Positions 34,156 through 45,826 of a stretch of DNA of 64,000 bases are shown piece after piece; position 1 is the first letter of the stretch; the number at the start of each line of letters is the position of its first letter. This DNA is from Gordionus sp. m RMFG-2023 (lineage: Eukaryota; Nematomorpha; Gordioida; Chordodea; Parachordodidae), in contig NC_088779.1 in NCBI RefSeq assembly GCF_954871325.1, positions 11,100,846 through 11,164,845 of the forward strand, read 5' to 3'. The translations under genes and the position numbers were made by a program. Under the pieces are notes generated by a model. That model ran no database searches and had not been told where the DNA came from. It saw nothing but the letters and a program-made list of their open reading frames with translations.

Positions 34156-35677
34156 TTAACGTATAATTTCTAATATCCTCTCATGTGGTGGGACCCGTAA
34201 ACCACAAGTTAAAGCATAGATTAAGGCTGCTTCACCTTTCCTATCTTGACCTGATAGTTTCTCATCGGTCTCTTCACCAACTCCCAATCTCGATATAATA
34301 TCTGGTAAATGATTTTCTTTTCCTTGCCTATACCTTAATTCCAAATCAAAACTACCCACTAATAATAACCACCGTTGAAGTCTATGTGAAATCAACAATT
34401 CTCTCCTTAAATAAATAAATTAACGGCTTATGGTCTGTGTATACTACAAATTTTTTCCTACCAATTAAATATTCCCGACATTTTTTAAGACCGAAAATAA
34501 CAGCTAATGCCTCTTGTTCAATCACCGAATACCGTGTTTCTACATCCCGAAATACTCTCGAAAAAAATAAAACAGGTCTCTCAAATCCGTCCATTAAATA
34601 TAACAATGCTCCACCCACACCTTTTTTCTACCGCTAAAATCATTTCCAATTCATTATTAAAACATACGAAAATGGGTTCTTTTCCCACTTTCAATTTCAA
34701 TGCCATAAACGCCAATTCTTGTTCATTTTTCCATTCAAAATGTACATTTTTCTTTAATAATTCATATAATGGCGCAGCCAATTTAGCAAAATCTTCTATA
34801 AAACGATGATAATAATTCACCCTACCCAAAAATAATTGTACCTCTGTCGTAGTCGGTTTATTCATATTTGCAATACTCATTAAATTTTTATCTAAGGGCC
34901 TTATTTCTGTCCCATTTATTTTATGTCCCAAATATGTAACTTCAGTTACTCCCATAACACTCTTTTCACGATTCGCTTTTAAACCTTTATCTCTGATTCT
35001 TATGAAAACTTCCTCCAATCTCTGATTGTGTGGCTCAACCGTTACTCCCATCACTAAAACATCGTCCATATAATAAAAAATTTCTTCCAAACCCTGAAAA
35101 CTGCCGCCATAGTGCGCTCAAAAATTGGAGCTGAAATACTTAACCCAAATGGTAACCGACAAAAAGTAAATAATCCTTTAAACGTTGTTATTGTCAATAA
35201 TTTCCTTGTACATTCTTTCATAGGTAATTGCAAATATGCACATGAAAAATCTATCTTAGAAAAATATTTTTCCCCTTTGCTAAAATTTCTTCAATTCTTG
35301 GTAACGGGTATTTTACTTCAACTACCCATGGATTAAGAGTAACGCGAAAATCAGCACAATTTCACAACTTTCCATTGGCCTTCCTCACCGAAACTAATGG
35401 TGTTGCCCATTCACTATATCCAATAGGACAAATCTCATTACCAATTATTTAATTCATTTTCCATTTCGGCCCTCCATTCGAAAGGTACCCTGCGAACTGC
35501 ACAATACCTTGGTATATATCCATCTTTTAAAAGTATATCTACTTCATAATCCACCACACATCCCAATTTTTCCTCAAAAATTTCTTCATATTTAACCCCT
35601 AAATTCATCACCATATTTCGTAACTTTTCTAAATTTTCATGTGACACTTTTTCTTTTAACAAATCTTCGTTTTCCAT
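34156..35677 (-). pseudogene. reverse transcriptase and RNase H of outer element
   Basis: Consecutive minus-strand frames give: 35677-35438, the region before RT (DYEVDILLKDGYIPRY); about 35400-35090, RT with stops; 35090-34581, RT palm with FYYMDDVLVMG and TYLGHKI; 34618-34382, RNase H with YSVIEQEALAVIFGLKKCRE and VVYTDHKPLIYL; 34398-34156, connection domain with LRYRQGKENHLPDIISR. Frames change at least three times. Order and motifs are those of Ty3/gypsy pol. Confidence 0.87.
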
Positions 35678-36011
35678 CTTTTTCTTACAAATTTCGCCGG
35701 GAATTTTAGTGATACAGGCAATTTTTCCTGCCCTAAATTTGATTCTTTATACAATTTATCACATTTTATATAAATATTTTCTAGCTCGGATTCTTCTTCA
35801 AATACCTTATTATCAATTTCCAACTTAAAATCCTCAACATTAGCTTACAAAACATTATCGATTTTCAAATCCAAAATTTTATCCATTTCATTATTATAAT
35901 TTTCATTGCAATTATATTTACAATTTCAGAAAAACTTGATCAATTTCCCCACTTATTAATTTTACATTTCCCGTAATTTCCAAAATATTATCTACTAAAT
36001 TTTCACTTTTA

Positions 36012-36479
36012 TCAATACCCTTTAACTTTATTTTCCACAAAAACAATTTCTCCATTCTTTATACTTCTCTCATTGCATTCTAATTTGATTTCTTCGTTCA
36101 TTATTTCATTTTTAATCTCCATATTTTTAAAATCATCATCAGTTTTTGAAACAACATCTAATTCCAAATTATGAATTTCTTTAATTTCCTCATTATTATT
36201 CATCAAATTTTTAATTTTAATATTTTCTGACATCATATTTTTTACCAATTTATTTTCTACGTTTTTAATATTCAACCCCTCTACGGTCATTTTTGGTATT
36301 TCAATATTTTCATTAACTCTATTTTTTACCTGAAACATATCCCAAAAATTATTCTCTAACCCAAATTTTGATATCCAAGCCCAACCCATAATCGCACCAA
36401 TTTCTTCCTTAAGTATCCAAAGATCCAAAAAATACACTGTCCCTTTAATTAATACCGGTAAATTCCCTTCCAGTTCCAT
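36012..36479 (-). pseudogene. protease C-terminal/linker region of outer pol
   Basis: 155 codons; AIMGWAWISKFG near the start resembles the ILGxDFLxxx end of retroviral-type proteases. The rest is Glu/Asn/Lys-rich linker. The DTGA active-site part expected just upstream (36480-36758) is not recognisable. Confidence 0.5.
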
Positions 36480-36758
36480 TTAATTGTTTTACTATTATTT
36501 TATCATTTATTATTTGATTAGGCCATAATTTATAAACTTCTTTACATCACTAAAATTGGCATATTACAAATTTGAACGTTTGATTTGGGCTGCTCATTTT
36601 CTTTATTTAACCCAATCATTATTACTTATTTCTTCTTTTATTTTGATTCCCAATTTATTTTTAAATCTTAATGTATTTTTCGGTATTAATTCGCTCTTTT
36701 GATTTAATGGGTTTTCCGATGTAATAACCCCAAATGTTGTTTTTTCACTATCATACAG

Positions 36759-37358
36759 TCATACTATAATACAATCCCTCGCATAATGTTCGATATTTCT
36801 ACACCGAAAACAAGTTATTACTTGAGCATTATTTCCTTCATTTTTCGTTTCTTTAGGTATTACATCATTATATTCATTTTTAATATTCGTTCCTGGTAAT
36901 CCTTTTTTAACAAGTGGAAACGCAACCGATGGAAACGCATTGATACCTGTTTGTTCCCTTCTGAAACATTTATCCAAAGTATGACCTGTTCTTCCACAAT
37001 TTGAACATGACGTTACCTTTCGTTCGTTTTCCTGTATTTTCAAAGTTGACACATAACATTTTTCGGCATTGTGACCAGTATTTCCACATCTTCCACAAAC
37101 AATTGAAAGAGTTTTCTGCACAATTCTTTCATTACAATCTCGGTTTATATGTCCATATTTTCCGCAAATAAAACATGGTCCATTTGGCCCCCTTATTATC
37201 TGTCGATTTCTGCCCTCTTCTTTTTGATAAATATTCCCTCTTTTATTATCGTCATAAATATGTTCAGATTCATTTTTCTGCTTTTTAATTTGTTCCTCTA
37301 TTTCTTTTATTTTTATTCTCATTTTTTCTACTTCCAATTTAAAAATTTCCTTCTCCAT
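36759..37358 (-). pseudogene. Gag C-terminal part of outer element, zinc knuckles
   Basis: 199 codons with CCHC motifs CFICGKYGHINRDC, CGRCGNTGHNAEKC, CSNCGRTGHTLDKC and a last one, CFRCRNIEHYARDC. The spacing between first and second Cys and His is typical of nucleic-acid-binding knuckles. It continues a charged coiled-coil-like stretch and is out of frame with the N-terminal part at 37616-37972. Similar architecture to the inner element's Gag. Confidence 0.75.
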
Positions 37359-37615
37359 TTTTTTACCTCAACTTTTTCCATTTCTTCTTTCTTTTTATTT
37401 TCTATTTCTTCTTCTTCCCTTTTTTTACGTTCAATATCTTCTCTTAATATCTTCCTTATTCCCTCAATTTCCTTTTTTTTATTTCTTCCTTTTCTTTTTC
37501 ATTTCTTACTATTTCTAATTTTAATTTTTCTAATTCATTTATTATTACTTTTTTAATTCCCATTTAAAATTTTTCTATTTCATTATTATTTATTATTTTA
37601 CTTTTTCCGATCCCT

Positions 37616-37972
37616 TTATTTTTTTTCTTCTTCTTCTATTTTTCTTTTAATTTTATCCATTTCCAACATAAATTTTTCAAATTTATTTTCTACTACAGTA
37701 TCTCTAACGATATTAATTTCTTTTTTAATATCGCTAATGATATTTGCTTTCCATATTTCCATTATTTCATCTTTAAATTTAGATATATCATCAATAATTT
37801 TTTCCCTTTCATCAATTATTTTATTCATTATAACTTTCTTTAATATATTCTTTAATATATTTCTTCTCCATATATAAATTAATCTATTTAGTACAATTAC
37901 AATTACATAAAAATAATTATTACTACATTCTACATATTTAAACGTTTTTATATTTTGTTTACGATTAAACAT
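37616..37972 (-). pseudogene. Gag N-terminal part of outer element
   Basis: 118 codons from an ATG, with a hydrophobic stretch FYVIVIVLNRLIYIW at about residues 21-35, then a Lys/Glu/Ile-rich predicted coiled coil. This parallels the inner element's Gag (hydrophobic segment, basic patch, coiled coil, knuckles). The region 37370-37600 links it to the knuckle part through frame changes and low-complexity Glu/Lys codons. Confidence 0.6.
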
Positions 37973-38089
37973 GGTTATTTTTTTTATACTTCAATTTTTA
38001 TATATTTTATTAGTAGTCCTTCGTAATTGGTTTAGTGTTGTTAAAACGCCGCGAGTCGCGACCCCTACCCAAAGCTCGGGTCGTTTTAT

Positions 38090-38440
38090 TCGACTCCGAC
38101 TCAATGTTTGGGTCGTTTTTTTCGACTTCGACCCAAAATATGGGTCGTTTTTTACGACTCCGGCTCAAAATTTGGGTTGTATTTTTCGACTCAAACTTGA
38201 AATTTGGGTCGTATTTTTCGACTCAAACTTGAAGTTTGGGTCATATTTTTCGACTCAAACTTGAAGTTTAGATCGTATTTTTCGACTCCAACTCAAAGTT
38301 TGGGTCGTTTTTCTGACTCAGACTCAAACATCGGGTCGTTTTATTCAATCCGACCCAAAATATGGATCTTTTTTTTTTAAAGACGACTTAAAGTTAGGGT
38401 TGCTTTTTTTCACCCCTAACCCAATATCTAGATTTTTTCG
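38090..38440. repeat. left subterminal GGGTCGT array
   Basis: Roughly eight imperfect ~32-bp units of the form TTTGGGTCGTATTTTTCGACTC + AAACTTGAA. Each unit contains a short palindrome GGGTCG..CGACTC. Likely transposase or structural repeats. Confidence 0.75.
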
Positions 38441-38559
38441 ACCAAAAGTCAAATAACATTTAGTATATATTAATATTATAGGCGGGAAAGTTACTTAAAG
38501 CTTCTTTAAATTATAATGCTCTGATTAACTATTCATCATAGTTATATTTTAAAATTTTT

Positions 38560-39996
38560 AAGTGAAGATGTACCATAGGAGTGCCATTTGTCATGGTTAT
38601 TTTTGAACTTTTTTAAATGAAATAGATAAAAATATATATTGTAGACATGTTAAATTAAAAATTCAGTGAGGATGTATCATAGATAGGTGACAATTGTCAT
38701 AATCGCTATTTTTGAACTTTTTCAAATTTTTTTAAAGGAAATAGCTAAAAATATATATTCTAAACATGAATTAAAAATTCAGTGAGGATGTATCATAGAT
38801 AGGTAACAATTGTCATAATCGCTATTTTTGAACGTTTTCAAATTTTTTTAAAGGAAATATCTAAAAATATATATTCTAAACATGTTAAATTAAAAATTCA
38901 GTGAGGATGTATCATAGATAGGTGACAATTGTCATAATCGCTATTTTTAAACTTTTTCTAATTTTTTTAAAGGAAATAGCTAAAAATATATATTCTAAGC
39001 ATGTTAAATTAAAAATTCAGTGAGAATGTATCATAGATAGGTGACAATTGTCATAATCGCTATTTTTGAACTTTTTCAAATTTTTTTAAAGGAAATATCT
39101 AAAAAATATATTTTCTAAACATGTTAAATTAAAAATTCAGTGAGGATGTATCATAGATAGGTGACAATTGTCATAATCGCTATTTTTGAACTTTTTCAAA
39201 TTTTTTTAAAGGAAATAGCTAAAAATATATATTCTAAACATGTTAAATTTAAAATTCAGTGAGGATGTATCATATATAGGTGACAATTGTCACCATCGCT
39301 ATTTTTGAACTTTTTCTAATTTTTTTAAAGGAAATATCTAAAAATATATATTCTAAACATGTTAGATTAAAAATTCAGTGAGGATGTATCATAGATAGGT
39401 GACAATTGTCATAATCGCTATTTTTGAACTTTTTCAAATTTTTTTAAAGGAAATATGAAAATATATATTCTAAACATGTTAAATTAAAAATTCAGTGAGG
39501 ATGTATCATAGATAGGTGACAATTGTCATAATCGCTATTTTTGAACTTTTTCAAATTTTTTTAAAGGAAATAGCTAAAAATATATATTCTAAACATGTTA
39601 AATTTAAAATTCAGTGAGGATGTATCATATATAGGTGACAATTGTCATAATCGCTATTTTTGAACTTTTTCAAATTTTTTTAAAGGAAATAGCTAAAAAT
39701 ATATATTCTAAACATGTTAAATTAAAAATTCAGTGAGGATGTATCATAGATAGGTGACAATTGTCATAATCGCTATTTTTGAACTTTTTCAAATTTTTTT
39801 AAAGGAAATATCTAAAAATATATATTCTAAACATGTTAAATTAAAAATTCAGTGAGGATGTATCATAGAAAGGTGACAATTGTCATAATCCCTATTTTTG
39901 AACTTTTTCAAATTTTTTAAAGGAAATATCTAAAAATATATATTCTAAACATGTTAAATTAAAAATTCAGTGAGGATATATCATAGATAGGTGACT
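38560..39996. repeat. left arm: ~12 tandem copies of a ~119-bp unit
   Basis: Each unit contains ATGTTAAATTAAAAATTCAG, GAGGATGTATCATAGATAGG, TGACAATTGTCATAATCGCT and a GAACTTTTTC(A)AA..AAAGGAAATA end. Copies are nearly identical except the outermost, which is diverged, a sign of ongoing homogenisation. TGACAATTGTCA is itself a perfect palindrome. Confidence 0.88.
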
Positions 39997-41060
39997 TTAA
40001 CATGTTTAGAATATATATTTTTAGTTATTTCCTTTAAAAAAAGTTCAAAAATAGCGATTATGACAATTGTCACCTATCTATGATACATCCTCACTGAATT
40101 TTTAATTTAACATGTTTAGAAAATATATATTTTTAGATATTTCCTTTAAAAAAATTTGAAAAAGTTCAAAAATAGTGATTATGACAATTTTCACCTATCT
40201 ATGATACATTCTCACTGAATTTTTAATTTAACATGCTTAGAATATATATATTTAGCTATTTCCTTTAAAAAAATTTGAAAAAGTTCAAAAATAGATTATG
40301 ACAATTGTCACCTATATATGATACATCCTCCCTGAATTTTAAATTTAACATGTTTAGAATATATATTTTTAGCTATTTCCTTTAAAAAAATTTGAAAAAG
40401 TTCAAAAATAGCGATTATGACAATTGTCACCTATCTATGATACATCCTCACTGAATTTTTAATTTAACATGTTTAGAATATATATTTTTATATTTCCTTT
40501 AAAGAAATTTGAAAAAGTTCAAAAATAGCGATTATGACAATTGTCACCTATCTATGATACATCCTCACTGAATTTTTAATCTAACATGTTTAGAATATAT
40601 ATTTTTAGATATTTCCTTTAAAAAAATTTGAAAAAGTTCAAAAATAGCGATTATGACAATTGTCACCTATCTATGATACATCCTCACTAAATTTTTAATT
40701 TAACATGTTTAGAATATATATTTTTAGCTATTTCCTTTAAAAAAATTTGAAAAAGTTCAAAAATAGCGATTATGACAATTGTCACCTATCTATGATACAT
40801 CCTCACTGAATTTTTAATTTAACATGTTTAGAATATATATTTTTAGCAATTTGCTTTAAAAAAACTCAAAAAAGTTCAAAAATAGCGATTATGACAATTA
40901 CCACTTATCTATGGTACAACATCACTGAAATTTTGATTTAACATGCCTACAATATATATTTTTATCTATTTCATTTAAAAAAGTTCAAAAATAACCATCA
41001 TGACAAATGGCACTTCTATGGTACATCTTCACTTAAAAATTTTAAAATATAACTATGATG
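39997..41060. repeat. right arm: ~8-9 inverted copies of the 119-bp unit
   Basis: Same unit in reverse orientation (CTATCTATGATACATCCTCA, ATTTCCTTTAAAAAAATTTG). Fewer copies than the left arm, and again the outermost copy is the most diverged. The junction with the left arm has no spacer. Confidence 0.88.
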
Positions 41061-41154
41061 AATAGTTAATCAGAGCATTATAATTTAAAGAAGCTTTAAG
41101 TAACTTTCCCGCCTATAATATTAATATATACTAAATGTTATTTGACTTTGGTCG

Positions 41155-41560
41155 AAAAAAATGATCTAGATATTGGGTTAGGGGTGAAAAAAAGCAACTC
41201 TAACTTTAAGTCGTCTTTAAAAACAAAGATCCATATTTTGGGTAGGATTGAATAAAACGACCCGATGTTTGAGTCTGAGTCAGAAAAACGACCCAAACTT
41301 TGAGTTGGAGTCGAAAAATACGATCTAAATTCAAGTTTAAGTCGAAAAATACGACCCAAACTTCAAATTTGAGTCGAAAAATACGACCCAAATTTCAAGT
41401 TTGAGTCGAAAAATACGACCCAAATTTCAAGTTTGAGTCGAAAAATACGACCCAAATTTCAAGTTTGAGTCGAAAAATACAACCCAAATTTTGAGTCGGA
41501 GTCGTAAAAAACGACAAAAACTTTGAGTTGGAGTCAAAAAAACGACCCAAAATTTGGGTG
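41155..41560. repeat. right subterminal CGACCCAAA array
   Basis: Reverse-orientation partner of 38090-38440: repeated GAGTCGAAAAATACGACCCA AATTTCAAGTTT units. Confidence 0.75.
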
Positions 41561-41869
41561 AGCTCTGTTCGAGCCTACTCGGCTAAGCCGATTAACAACA
41601 CTAAATTGGTTTTATATTTCAATTTTTATATAATAATTTATGAATTTTGAACAGATAAAATTACAAAAAATTAATTAAAACCTTTATTAAAAATATTTTT
41701 ACTTTAGTTAACGATAACAAATATATAAGAGTGATTATGGTCATAATTAGTTATACAAAAATATATTTTACCTTCACCTTCAAATTTTTACTTTATTGTA
41801 ATTTTCGTATAGTGATTAATACTTGCTTTATGCCGCTGAATAACTGTAGGTATCTTTTTATTTATTTAT

Positions 41870-41889
41870 TTTTAAAAACGGCACCAAAT
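41870..41889 (-). promoter_or_regulatory. primer binding site of outer element
   Basis: On the minus strand TGGTGCCG begins three bases after the 5' LTR, as expected for a tRNA primer site; the following bases are T/A-rich and may have decayed. Confidence 0.45.
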
Positions 41890-42160
41890 TGTTGCGACTG
41901 CTAAACTGAGATAACTTAAAAACTGATAATGAGGTAAATTAACACACACAATAATTTTTTATTATATATTTATAAAACAAAACGAATATTGATAATTTTC
42001 TTTATAAAATAATAAAATCGAATATTAATTTTCTTTATAAAATAATAAAATCGAATATTGATAATTTTCTTTATATTTTTATAACACAAAAAAAAATATT
42101 ATTTTAAATTTTCAACAACATTTTAAAATTAAATCAATAATCCCAATAAAAAAATATACA
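41890..42160 (-). repeat. 5' LTR of outer Ty3/gypsy element
   Basis: 271 bp starting TGTTGCGACTGC and ending TATACA, partner of 27779-28159. Differences from its partner show that the insertion is old compared with the inner element. Confidence 0.78.
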
Positions 42161-42601
42161 AGGTTATAACAAATATCTCACAATATTTTTCGCGATTACT
42201 TATCTAGCTTCCATTATATTATCATAGAGGAAGCTTAACCACCATATAGGTTTATCACTTGGAAGGGTCGTTTATAATCTCTCCTTCAAGAATTGTTGAT
42301 TTGGTTAGGCCTATAAATTTTTCCTTATTAGTCTATTCTATAAAACATTGTCTAAAATAGTAACAGAGAGTTATAATAGTTTCTTTCATGACCTTTTGTC
42401 AATGTAAGTTGCTAAGAATTATATTATATTAAGTGGTTTTAAAAACCATTATCAATTGAGGCATATGTATCAATTAATTAGCCTTTTTTATCACTTGTAA
42501 TTTTTTAGGCACAAAATTTTTTTTATCAGCAATCGAAATTATTTTATACTGTAATAAATAGATTTTATATTAATAAATATTATTTTTAGAAAAGTCTTGT
42601 A

Positions 42602-44321
42602 CAGTCAAAACCGTTTAATTGCATATCGCTTAAGTGCAACTTTTAAATGCGAAACTCTGCGATTTTGATAATTACTATGGCATAATGTTAAATTACATTT
42701 ATAATTGCGAATCGGTTAATTGCCAAATATCGGTTAATTGCGAAATATTACAGGTCCCATTTATATGACAATAGCGTTAATTTAATAGGATAAGTGAAAA
42801 AATAAAATTTTTTTATCGAAATAAATTATTCGTGATTTTTTTTTACATGAACTGCACCTTTAACTTTTTTTAATATAAAAATGGTAATTTTATTATATAT
42901 TATAATCATGTCTAAATTATTTTTAGAGTAAAACATCATTCCAATCATAAGAGAATCTAGAGATATCAAATCATTTAATTACAAAAAATCAGGCTCTTAA
43001 TGGTTACATTACTTTTCTTCTTGAATATGCTCATGATAAGGGACCAAGATTCACTAAGAAAATATAGAAGAAAAAGAATTATTTAATCCAGAGTCTAGCC
43101 ATCATATCACAAAATATTTTTAATAAATCCTACATTATTTTATAATTGTGTTGCATGTATATGTATGTATAATAAAATAAGTTCAAATAAAATATTATAT
43201 AAACAAAGCATTAATAAACTTTCATTCCAGCATGGCATGTTAATACATTTCCATTTAAAATTAGATAAGTTTATTTTAAAAAGATTAGTTGATATAGAAG
43301 GTATAAAGTACTGTAATGATGAAGGGAATCTAGAGTTCTTATAATTTAATTTAAAAAAAGAAGCTATTTATGGATAAACCGTTTTTGAATAGGCTTAGAA
43401 TTTCAAATCAAATATAATGTGAATTAAAATAGAATAAAGTTAAATTTTCAACCCTGGCCTGCTTATTAATATTAATTTTTTAATTATTTAACATTTAAAA
43501 TTAAGTTATGTAAATTAAAATAATAAAATTAGCATCGCCATCGTGTCAGTTTCAATGACATATAATAATACCTAGACTGACAATTCATTCATTAAAAGTG
43601 TACATCAATACAAATCAGCTAGAAACGCCATCGTTACTGTAATAAATATTAAAATTTTAAACGAGAGCCTAATTTTATATTATATCTGATGCAAACTTTA
43701 TTATAGAATTGCCTGATCATCGAGATAATAAGAAAGTAAGTTTTAAATTTAATATTAGTTTTTAACATGAAAATAATTATTATAAAGGTTACCAAAATGG
43801 CGGGTCCAGCTGATTTGCTTTTAACGACGCTTAAAAATGCATTTTAATGAATGAATCGTCAGTCTAGGTATTATTATATGTCATTGGTCAGTTTATAAAT
43901 TTGTAAATTACTTAGCTTAGATTATTATTTTTCTGGATTGCTTGATAAAATTTGTAAATATAATTATTGGTTATAATATTATTTAAAACTATTTAAATAT
44001 ATGAATTGTCATGTGATAAAATGTTATAGTAAATATTACGCGGGCAACAATGACAGATGTTAACATACTAGATAAATTTTAAAAATTGTTTTTTTTATTT
44101 CGTTTTCTTATTCAATAAATATAGAGTTGTTAGAAAAATTGTATTTATTTGATGGTTTATATGCTTAAAATATATATAGATGATAAATATTTGTAAAAAT
44201 ACAAACTGATTTTTAATAAATAAATTATTGATTATTAATCGTATAATTGCGAAAAAAAGGATAATTGCGAAATTTTTAAATATTTTGGTCCCATTATTTC
44301 GCAATTTAACGGTTTTGACTG
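42602..44321. mobile_element. Tc1/mariner-pogo-type DNA transposon, TA-flanked
   Basis: Termini CAGTCAAAACCGTTTAATTGC and GCAATTTAACGGTTTTGACTG are near-perfect inverted repeats, with TA on each side (TSD of Tc1/mariner/pogo elements). Subterminal repeats ATTGCGAA occur several times at both ends. About 1.7 kb, no readable transposase, so non-autonomous or decayed. The MITE at 43553-43886 is nested inside it. Confidence 0.8.
43553..43886. mobile_element. MITE nested in the pogo-type element
   Basis: 334 bp with arms CAATGACATATAATAATACC + TAGACTGACAATTCATTCAT and the complementary right arm ending TATTATTATATGTCATTG. Related to 14469-14690 by CTAGxxTGxCxATTCATTxATTAAAAGTGT. Target duplication not separable from the palindromic ends. 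Confidence 0.8.
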
Positions 44322-44454
44322 TATTGTTTTAATTATTTACATGCTAGTTTATTTTGTATGCATAATATAATAAATGACAAAATATGAAATTCAGAATAAT
44401 CGTTCAGAGTTATCAAATTTTAAAAAAGAATAATATATCTATATTATAATTTGC

Positions 44455-44590
44455 CGATGTCCTCACTACGTCATCGTGACATCATGTCATCGCTACGTCA
44501 TGTCATCGCTACGTCATGTCATCGCTACGTCATGTCATCGCTACGTCATGTCATCGCTACGTCATGTCATCGTATGTCATGTATCGTATG
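44455..44590. repeat. 16-bp minisatellite (CGCTACGTCATGTCAT)
   Basis: About six to seven tandem copies of CATCGCTACGTCATGT, with diverged edge copies. The unit contains TACGTCA, close to a cAMP-response-element half palindrome; function unknown. The open frame across it is a translation of the repeat. Confidence 0.85.
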
Positions 44591-44599
44591 TTTATTTAT

Positions 44600-45826
44600 T
44601 TATTTTATACAAACAGATGAATGGAATTTAGAGAATTGATGGTGTACACATACCTAACATGGTTTGAGAGATTTGAAAAATCGTCTTTGAATTGATATAA
44701 ACAATATTCCTTCAACTTTCTAAATATGAATGAAATAAACGATGTTAATAAAAAATATTCAGGCTAATATTTCACTTAATCCTTTCTTTTTTTAGATTAC
44801 CTTATCAATTATCAACTCATATTATCAATTACACATTAATGAAATCTCTACAAGATACTCAACTTGTATATTTATTTTGAATATACTCACAATTTTTGTC
44901 AGTACTTACATTAAAATTTTTTATACTCATATTTTTCTTTCATAACCAATGATTAAGAAGATAATCAAGTATATTCAAATATTTAAATATTCTTATCCTA
45001 ACTTATTTATAATCTCCAATCCTTATAAATAACTCTTTCTTTATTTTTCTCCCTTAATGAATTTATTTATCACTAAATTTTATTATCTCATTCTTTTCTT
45101 TCTATTTCTATTATCTATTAACCACTATTTCTCAAAACCTTATCAATTCCTTTAATTTAATTTTTATTATTTTTATATTATAATAATTTATACCTTCTTT
45201 TTCCTCCCTTTTTTAATCTTATTTTTTAATTACCTTTCAATTAATTAACCTTAATCTTAATAACATTACATTCATCATGTTATTTTTTAACTTTTAGAAT
45301 ATATCATAATAGGCTTGATAAGTCCCCCAAAAAATTTTTTTGATGATAGCCCTCCAACTACTAGAAATATGCATCTAATATTGACCCATCTACCGGTTTT
45401 ACTATATTTTAATGTTTGTTTAATTTCAACAATAGTTTATTTATATTTTTTGCCTGATTTCTTTATTTGTCTAGGATGATGAATCTATTATTAAAGATAA
45501 GCAAAGAAAATAATGACGATTAAACAAACGCCTTACCCGTTCTAGAGTTACTGGTAGACAAAATAATAAAGAACTACGCTTGAAATGAACTCATCATATT
45601 TATTTTGTTTTTTTTTATCTTATGTTTTATATCTATGTTTATTTTATTTTCACCCAGTTCTCCAATTGATATTTCTATCACCACTACCACAATCCCTATG
45701 CCACCTCCGCCTATTTTTTAACAAATATAAACATTTAATTCTGTACTATCATTCACTTCACTAGGAGTTAATATAAATATTACTTTATCCGATTCTCTGA
45801 GAAACTTTCATGAATATTTAGAGGAA
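44600..45826. other. AT-rich stretch, no gene seen
   Basis: Pyrimidine-rich, low-complexity DNA (especially 44940-45300). No open frame, splice pattern or inverted repeat stood out. Confidence 0.5.

Larger units (their letters stand above)
38025..41611. mobile_element. 3.57-kb fold-back hAT-type element
   Basis: The element is 38033-41603. It starts TAGTGTTGTTAA and ends TTAACAACACTA, and AATTGGTT is duplicated exactly outside both ends (38025-38032, 41604-41611), the 8-bp signature of hAT insertion. It is a giant inverted repeat: GGGTCG-rich subterminal arrays, then arrays of a ~119-bp unit that point inward from both sides and meet near 39996. It encodes no protein; open frames in it are repeat translations. 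It lies between the primer site and gag of the outer LTR element. Confidence 0.88.
27779..42160 (-). mobile_element. Ty3/gypsy-type LTR retrotransposon, interrupted by two later elements
   Basis: Direct repeats at 27779-28159 and 41890-42160 (TGTTGCGACTGC...TATACA) bound the element. Read on the minus strand the order is 5' LTR, primer site TGGTGCCG, gag, RT, RNase H, integrase, then polypurine tract AAAGGGGG next to the 3' LTR. Removing the LTR element at 29797-33556 and the hAT element at 38033-41603 with their target duplications leaves about 7 kb, a normal size for this group. Gag and pol have stops and frame changes, so the copy is dead. No target duplication flanks the LTRs. Confidence 0.85.

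Noticed and set aside
37149-37556. Plus-strand Phe/Ile/Leu/Ser-rich frame
   Set aside because: Opposite-strand shadow of the Lys/Glu-rich Gag coding region of the outer element.
37971-38264. Open frames with repeated SGRF/WVVFFD-like peptides, also at 41138-41391
   Set aside because: They are translations of the GGGTCGT subterminal repeat of the fold-back hAT element.
38560-41060. Regular repeats resembling a CRISPR array
   Set aside because: Units are ~119 bp tandem copies without unique spacers, in two opposite arms within a hAT element; the DNA is eukaryotic.
44451-44639. Open frame with repeated SSLRHVIATSCHR
   Set aside because: A translation of the 16-bp minisatellite.
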